DNA of 64,000 bases. Source: Corinectria fuckeliana. Taxonomy: Eukaryota > Ascomycota > Sordariomycetes > Hypocreales > Nectriaceae. The stretch spans positions 1 through 64,000 of the forward strand of contig WPDH01000173.1 in the NCBI GenBank assembly GCA_019137255.1. The letters run 5' to 3'. How positions within the stretch are numbered: the stretch's first letter is position 1; the number at the start of each line of letters is the position of its first letter. This document shows, one piece after another, positions 57,025 through 64,000 of this stretch. The notes beneath the pieces were generated by a model. The model had not been told where the DNA came from. It did no database searches and was given only the letters and a program-made list of their open reading frames with translations. The position numbers were made by a program, and so were the translations under genes.

Positions 57025-60000
57025 TTGGCGTCGAATGGAATGGTTGAAGGAGGGAAGAGCTGTTGATGGAGCGAATCAAGGCGCCAGCATGGTCAGCTTT
57101 CGATGGTCTTCGGGTGCGACAGACAAGCGGGAGGCAGGTGTCAAGACAAGGGTTCGGTCGGGACAGGGCCAAAGGACTGAAGAGGTAGGCAGGCCTAGAT
57201 TTTGTGTGGATGGTGGAGGGTAGAATATAAACGGTGGAGGGGAGGACCCTGGGAGCTTGGGTTTCTCCCTTGGTTCTTGGCCCGAGTCTAATGATGGGCA
57301 GTGCTACCTTGTTTCGGATCTGCTGGATAGATAGGCTAATGTGTGGGAGGGAGAATGGACGGAAGCTACCAGTAGTCGTAGCTAGTAGGAGGGAGGAGGG
57401 GAAAGGCAAATGAAGGAGAGCTAACAAGGGCCAGGATGGGGAGACTGGAGTTTGGATGTATTTGCGGGAGTAGGTAAATGGCTTGTTGGTAACCCGTGAT
57501 TTGCACGATCGGCGCAGGTAAGGTAGCTTGACAGACTAGCTCGCTTTTTTTTTCTTCCACCTTTCACCACTCACTGATTTGGTGAGACGATGGATGATCT
57601 GTGTACGTATCTGGGACGGGTGGCACCCGAAGAGGTGGGAGATGGTTTGGATGGGTGTGACGTGGTAGAAAAAGCTAATGACGATGGAGGGTGGGTTTTG
57701 GATTGGAATTGGGATTGGGATTGAAGATTGAAAGGTTGAGGATTGACGGATCCAGAAGGGTTCAAGGCGGCGAAAGGCGGGAAACTCTAACAACACTTAC
57801 CGACCATGGTAGGACGTTTGTGGCCTTGTTATTAATTCGTGGGCTGCTGCGGTGCGCTCCCAGGGACACGACGACGACGGGGAGTTCTGAGACGACGGGA
57901 GCGGCGGTTAAAATGCCAAAGCCCCTCGACCGGGAGGGGAGAAGAACGGACGTGGGTTCGCAGCGGCAGGAGTAATTGGATCCCGGTTGCGCTTTACCTT
58001 TGCACAGCCTGGATTCTCGAATCTGTCGCTATCGTGGATGGATGGATGGCAGCGGGTGTTGAGGAAGGTGAGGGGAGGTGAGATCCGAATGCGTTCCAGG
58101 TTGCTGTTGCGTGTGTGTGAGTACAGTGTGACCTTGGTTGGGAGGCCTCCTCTCCGCGGTAGGTGGGGTCTGGGCCTACCTACCTAAGCACCTAAGCAAC
58201 TAAGCACCAGAGCCAAGCCTTTAGCATCTGCATGCACTGTGCATCGGCTGCACACTGGGCTCAACCGCCATCTTTCATAGCGCCCGCCCCGTGGTGGTGT
58301 CTCTGTGCTATGATTCGTTGCCTACACCCGCTGTATGTGCGGCATCCAGAAGAAAAGCAGGGAGCTCTCTCCTCTTTCTCGAGTGGCTCTCTCTCCAGTT
58401 CCCAGAGAGATCGGGTTTCTCAGAAGCGCCGAGGTCGTCGATGAAGAGCCCAATAACAACCACTGGCACCCGCGTCGCGACCCCACAAAGAAACTTGAAA
58501 TAAAGAAACCCGGTAATTACGGTCCATACGAAGTACAGTCGGGTGCCACCTGGGCCCCCGAGCAACCACCCACCACAGAGCAGGGGATGTGTCACTGTCA
58601 GGTTAACAGGTTAGTCGTCGGGCCACTCAGCGTCAGGCTGTGAGAAACCACGGCGACAAGGATGGGAAATCCGCTAGATTCATAAGTAGGTAGTACTCCG
58701 TACGTAGGTACCTAATGAGAAAGCCCGCCGGTCTTTTCCCTTCTGCCAAAAAAATGGCGGTGGCTCAGCGGGCACAGGAAGATGGCTGTGACAACCTTAA
58801 TCGGAGAGCCAAGCCAAAGCCAAGCAAACTTGCCAAGCTGCGACAAGCTCACGACAGGGGTGCCACATTCGGGCGTCCTTGTTTCTGTTCGTTGCTGGAG
58901 CGGGAGTCAATTTCAACTTCAAGTCATTCTCTCTTCTCCCTCCTCCTAGCATCAAGAGGGGACACGTTCCGCGTACTTCGTACATTTCCCATATACTACT
59001 AGTATATGCTTAGCACATATAGCACATAACCTAGGTTGAATATCCACTATAATCGATCGTCATCGTCGTCATCGTCGTCATCGGCACAAGGCTCCATCTA
59101 TCTCTCTCTCTTTCAGCCATGCAAGATTCATCACCACCTGCGCATTTCCGGTCAATCCATCCCTCTGGCTCCCCCGCCTCCTTGCTTGAGACAAGCCAGA
59201 CAGCCTCGCAGACTAGGGCGAGCGGTCGCAGCAGCGCGCCCTGGCAACCTTGTCGATAACGGTCTGCCTCGCCATCTCGCCGAGCGTATCCCTAGCGCTA
59301 AGCACTGTCCCCCGCCTTGTCTCGGCCAGTTCCTCTTCGTGTCTTCAAGTGATATCGGACTAAACACCAAAAATTTGCCTCGAAGAATGCCTATCCGTAG
59401 TACCTAATAGTTAGTAAATTGCTGCACGCTTCAACAAGATTAGCCATTCCCACCCATGAAAGCCATAGAGAAAATCATCAACTCCCCCGGCTGCTCACCA
59501 TGTCCCCCTCAAATCTAAATTCACTCCACCAAAAAACGGGAACGAGGCGAAAACCCAATACCCTGCCGCTCGCTGGCTGGGTTTTGGCTTGTTTGCAGTT
59601 CGCCCTGGCTTGGCAATCGAATCGCCGAAAAAGACCCTGACGCCGATCGCTGGCTTGTCTGTCACTTCACTCTCAGTCATGTCATCCTCGGCCCATGGTT
59701 GGCCCAGTATGTACCTCCAATTGCAATGAATGCAACCGGTTTCTCGGGGAGTGTGTCCCAATCTGGCTTGTACTCAAACCTCCATCATCAACACTGCCGT
59801 GGAATCGCCAAGACACGGGTCGCTACGTAATCTCCGCCTGAATCTCTCCTCAAGTCAACTTCCCCGAGCTAAGGTAGCCAAGGTACAAGCTTGATTGGGC
59901 CACGTGCAACCTTGAGCCTATCCTCTTAGTCCAAAGATCCTCCCCTCCGCACCTCAACTCAGGAGGCTCACGCACATAGATATCAAGAACTGAAACTGCA

Positions 60001-60396
60001 AAGAAACAAACACCATAGGTGGGTAAGTGTGCATGAATGTGATCTAGGACGGTGATATCTAGTCTTCCTTCTCCTCAAAACGCCCGTGTCGCGTAATCCC
60101 TTGGAACTCAATGGCCTCCTCCTTCTCAAATGTACAAAGCAAACTGCTGCTGAGGTATCGCACCCATCCTCCCGTCCTGTCTATAATTGTCTATCCCACT
60201 CCCTAACCGCTTACAACGTGCTGATGCTGACTGTTGATTATCCATTACCCAATGTTAACTGAGAATGTTGATTATCGATACTGATGTCAGGTTTCCAAGT
60301 CAAGAGGCAATCATCGGCATCCATCACCAGTCCCTGCTCATCGCACCGTTTGTATTTCCCTCGCCGGCCACATATTGAGTGAATCGCTCTCAGCCC
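57025..60396. other. 3.4-kb gene-free spacer upstream of the exchanger
   Basis: Promoter side of the exchanger and 3' flank of the glucanase. Only short frames. It contains TACCTACCTAAGCACCTAAGCA-type repeats near 58175, a GTACGTAGGTACCTA stretch near 58700 and the ATCGTC repeat at 59056. No supported gene, RNA gene or transposon. Confidence 0.55.
59056..59083. repeat. ATCGTC/GTC trinucleotide repeat
   Basis: Imperfect alternation of ATC and GTC units in non-coding DNA. Confidence 0.75.
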
Positions 60397-63293
60397 TTAG
60401 ATGCTACCCAAAGCTAGATTAAATCATTAGCACAATCCGCTTGCCACGCCATGCACACCCTCATGTAAGGTCTCGTGTTCTGACTCACCTGCGGCGTACG
60501 CCATGTACCATGTCTGCGATGCTCCGCCATCAATATTGGTCGTGTTGAAAGATGACGAGCTGAAATAAGTCCAGGCCGTCTTAGGGCTGACAGATGCATA
60601 GTTGGCAATGATAATGCTCTTCCATGCATTGTCGATGGCATTAATCCGACCACTGCTGAAGTAAGCATTCCATTCTTGCGTGATGAACGTGCTCGAACGC
60701 GTGTACGCAGTGGGTGCCAGGATTGGAATCATGTGAATGCCCTGAATCGCCTCAATTTCGGGGCTGAAGAATGTCGTATGGTCTATTTTGTTCTCGAACA
60801 CAATACCAGCGACCTTGTTTCCGATGAACTGGCTGGGCTGTACTGTGTTGTCGCTGGTATAGAGGTAAGAGTCCCGGAGACTGCGGGCCTGGACTGCTAG
60901 CTGCAAGTTTGCTCTGTCATATCCCACTGTCAGAACCGCGTCTCATCTTCAATCATCCGTGTATGGAAGCTTACCGTGCAATCATGTCAGTATCCTTAAT
61001 GACTTGACCCCAGATCTTGACCGCGTAAGTAGCCATGACATCTTCGGAGCTGGACTCCTGGTTCTACTAGCTAGTCAGTAGTTGCGCTGAAAGGCGGCGC
61101 GTCTGAGCTCTAACTCACCTTGCCGTCCCACGAAGAGAACAGCCCAGCAGCCCAACTGTGGCCATGGTACCAGTCGAAGGTTCGATGCGCCGGGAAGTAG
61201 GGATCGGATGAGCTTGGGTTCGCGATATCTCGAATCAGCGAGTGGACGTAGGCCTTGTTCTTAGCAAGCCAGGTCTTGTCGTAATAGGCGATGTAGGCTG
61301 CAGCTAGAATATGATAGCCGTAGTGAAAGTGATGGTCGTTGTAGTAGGTGTTGCCAAAATCTAAGCCCGAATCTCCCTCGGTGTAGGTTGCAGTTGAGAC
61401 AACACCGCCCCAGGCACCTAGCGTCGTCAGTTTCTACTCAGGGTTTCCTCGGCAGAGTGCGTTACTTACTTTCATAGACCAGAGGGTAATTTTGCGTGTT
61501 GGTAACGAATTGGTTAAAGGCCGCCTTGAGCTTCGTTAAGCCAGCTTGTGCCAGAGCCTTCTCTCCCAGCATGTCCTGAAGAACATAGACGATTTGACCA
61601 AATTTAGCGAGGGCCTGATACGTGTTAATACACTGTCCTTTCACTCGTCGCAGCAGGATCAGCTTACCTTTCCACTGTAGTACACAGAATCCGTTGTCAC
61701 TTGCGCCACCATGTCCTGCGAAATCTCGACCTGGGCGACAGCCTTGATTGCAGCCTTGGCCTTGTCGGTCAGAGACTTGCGGGCCCCCTTGACGGGATCA
61801 AAAGGGTCCAATCCCATATTAGTGGGCATATTGGGCTCGGTCATGGTCCAAAGGGACCCCAGAACCAGCGTGGCTACGCCCTTGGTCGTTGTCTGCAGCT
61901 GCAGGGTCTTGGTGCGGCGGGTGCTGTCCGCATCGAAGGTGGCAAGATGGTGTGGTAGCGCGTACATGTAGATGTTTCCAGTCTTGTGGCCAGCTCGGAC
62001 GAACTTAAAGTTGTAAGTGCCCGCCTTTCCAGAAACAGAGCCTGTGAGCAGAACAGTAGTCGGGTAGATGCCAGCGCCGTCGTCGAGAAGCTTCTCGGAA
62101 CCAGTTGTGATGGGATCCTTGGTGACCTGTACGGTGCCGTAGAAGACGTTGCTGGATAAAGCCAAGCCGTTGTTAACGATCTGCAGATCCAGTTCATCTC
62201 CCTTGGTCTTGTACGCATACACGCGCCACGTCGTGCCGTCCTCGAGTACAAAGTTGTATTTGGCGACATTGCTTTTCGGGTCCTTGGTCACTCTAGTCAT
62301 AGTTTTGAAGTAGACCGCGGACTGAATCTGGGGGGTGGCGCCGTTGAAGATGGCAGTAATATACGGCATGCCCTGAACGACGGGGAACTGGATTGCGGGC
62401 GAGGAGCTGCTGTCCTTGCTGAGACTGACCCTGGCCGAAAAGGGGGTGATGGAGTCCGTGGTGAGGACGGTGTTGGAGCCCAGTTCCTTGGCAGAGATGA
62501 TCATGGACTGAATGCCAATGGGGTTGATGTAATATGCCGATGCGCTGTTATACTTGACATCGCCAAACACACGCTGGCTCGCCTCGATGTGAGAGATAGC
62601 CATACCCCAACTGGCAGATTGTCCCGTTCCAGCGACCCACGAGATGGAGTAGGGGAAAGTGAATGTCGGGCTCGTCTGGGCGCCCAGGAAGAAGTTGGAG
62701 AAGAACTTGTTGGTCTGGAGCGGCCCAGTTTTGGTAATTCCTAATCGAGGAACGGGGTGATCCGATCGTTGCCCAATAACTGAAGGCGGAGCGCTGGTAC
62801 CGATGGGGGTCTGAAAGATGTTGGTAGAAGCTCTCTTGACGACACCGTTGCCCGAGTCCTCGGCCATCTTGAACAACGAATTGCTTGTCTCCTCGGCCCT
62901 CTTTTCCTCGGAAACAGTCGTGGCAGGCTTCAGGAGGGACGTTGGGTCAGGAATGGGACTGGTGAGAAGGGGGCCTTGCGTTCTCTCGCCGGACGCGTCG
63001 ATTTTGGTGATGATGAAACCGGTAGTCTGGGGCTCAACGCCGGAAAGAGACGGCAGAACCTGGACTTGGCCCGTTTGAATCGACTTGGTGCTGACGTCGA
63101 CAGTCTCGGTGACGGGGATAATGTCTTCTTTCGCAAAGGTAGACAAGTAATCCGACTGCTCAGCAGCGCCGCGCTTATACAGTGCGTAGGATCCTTCTTC
63201 AGGGCCCACGTCTGGTGCGACGGGTCCGGGGATAGTCAAGCCTTGAGCCTGGGTTAGCCAAAACAGCCATGCTGGAAGAGAATAAGACTTCAT
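60397..63293 (-). CDS. eng1: Secreted endo-1,3-beta-glucanase, GH81
   Basis: Glycoside hydrolase that cuts internal beta-1,3-glucan bonds, used in septum or cell-wall remodelling (Eng1/Dse4 type). Six exons (61668-63293, 61470-61614, 61119-61417, 60975-61063, 60489-60913, 60397-60413) give 866 residues. A signal peptide ([18 protein letters not shown]) and a KR Kex2-like site near residue 40 start the protein. A linker of about 150 residues rich in S, T and P follows. The GH81 core starts near [20 protein letters not shown], with the catalytic motif [10 protein letters not shown] (D618) and NQESSSED (E693, E697). The spacings of 75 and 79 residues are close to those I recall for bacterial GH81 (74 and 78). 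The last exon is only 17 nt (end ...AALGSI). The fourth 3' splice site relies on an AG 13 bases after an earlier one, because the earlier choice creates a stop. Confidence 0.95.
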
Positions 63294-64000
63294 GATGGAG
63301 AAGACAGGACGAGGCTCTCCGGAACGATAAGTGTAGCCTCAGAAAACTTGACAAGAAGTCTCTTGAAGCGTCTCCAGGAAAGGATAGGGGGTCCATTGCT
63401 CATATAGGTTTGACCCAGGGTCAGGTCTAGAACCGCCGTTCCACTAGTCTCATGGCCACGCACAGATGAGGCTAACTGAGGTGGCTTGCGGCATCGAGAA
63501 ATGAGGGCGTCTCGCGGGGCGGGAGGGACGCATGCTTCCTTACCTGGTTAGCCCTGATTCAAGATGCAGAGACTCCAACACCAAAAGCAATAACTCCAAG
63601 GTCCAAGGCCCACAAAGATACGCGGCCAAGATGCTCCTGATGCGAATTGAGGGGCGTAAGGTGAGGGCGAGAGGGATTGGTTGGATTCAAGGAATGCTGG
63701 CGATGGTGTGAAGCAGAGACAGGGTTGGGGAGCGTGATCCCGTTGCGTTTGGTCCCGCTATGTGGTCCGGTGCGCTGGTTAGTCCGTAGTCGCTGGCCAG
63801 TGTGTTCAGTTCTTAGCAGAAAGAGCGATCTAAGCAAACGTTCAGCCTCGATCAGCGCAACTTCCACATTCCAGGAGAAGTCCCAGCAACCAACTTGAGC
63901 ACGGGGGTGCGAGGCCGTGGCGTGCAAAACACCATACTTAGGACCCTTTAGGGCAGAACGCGACGTCGTAAACGGGACAAGCGTCGTCCATTCAAGGCCC
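63294..64000. other. Promoter side of the glucanase gene
   Basis: No gene. A GCTGGT at 63774-63779 and other GCTGG copies resemble Ace2/Swi5 sites, which drive ENG1 in yeasts. They are short motifs and could be chance. Confidence 0.45.

Overview
This 64-kb window is nuclear DNA of a filamentous ascomycete (Pezizomycotina, most likely a sordariomycete; I cannot name the genus). The evidence is: protein-coding genes with 49-150-nt introns bearing GTAAGT/GTATGT-type donors and CTNAC-like branch points; C-ending codons in the housekeeping genes; long gene-free spacers; and protein sequences (farnesyltransferase beta, HP1, Utp14, Cox15, GH81) of fungal type. I see no operons, no CRISPR array, no intact transposon, no convincing tRNA or rRNA gene and no secondary-metabolite cluster.

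Layout. 1-14 kb: farnesyltransferase beta (minus) and the 11-exon cytosolic Phe-tRNA synthetase alpha chain (minus), separated by gene-poor DNA, then a 6.4-kb spacer. 14-31.7 kb (all plus): a large Zn2Cys6 regulator with an internal zinc cluster, a four-unit polyubiquitin gene, a BRAP/Etp1-type RING plus UBP zinc-finger protein, a glycerol-3-phosphate acyltransferase and an Apd1/Aim32-type [2Fe-2S] protein. 33-38.3 kb is the accessory-looking part: a four-exon small secreted protein, an F-box protein, a broken kinase-like gene, a coiled-coil orphan and a 54-residue membrane protein. 39.5-54.3 kb is housekeeping again: HP1, a zinc-finger/coiled-coil/Q-rich protein, Lys-tRNA synthetase, a 69-residue Cys/His-rich protein, then the divergent pair COX15/UTP14. 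55-64 kb: a vacuolar-type Ca2+/H+ exchanger and a secreted GH81 endo-beta-1,3-glucanase, both minus.

The genes do not form one pathway. Several fall in shared processes: translation and ribosome assembly (PheRS alpha, LysRS, Utp14), ubiquitin (polyubiquitin, BRAP-like, F-box), mitochondrial/iron chemistry (Cox15, Apd1-like). Exon structures were derived by hand from splice sites. For every multi-exon gene with a full model the coding length is a multiple of three and the protein joins read through known family motifs.

I found no clearly new multi-gene system. The most interesting items are three short genes that standard calling could miss (33.1, 38.1 and 49.0 kb), two non-canonical GC-AG introns, several very small exons (27, 18, 17 and 11 nt), an interrupted kinase-like gene, and a patch of homogenised sequence inside the polyubiquitin gene.
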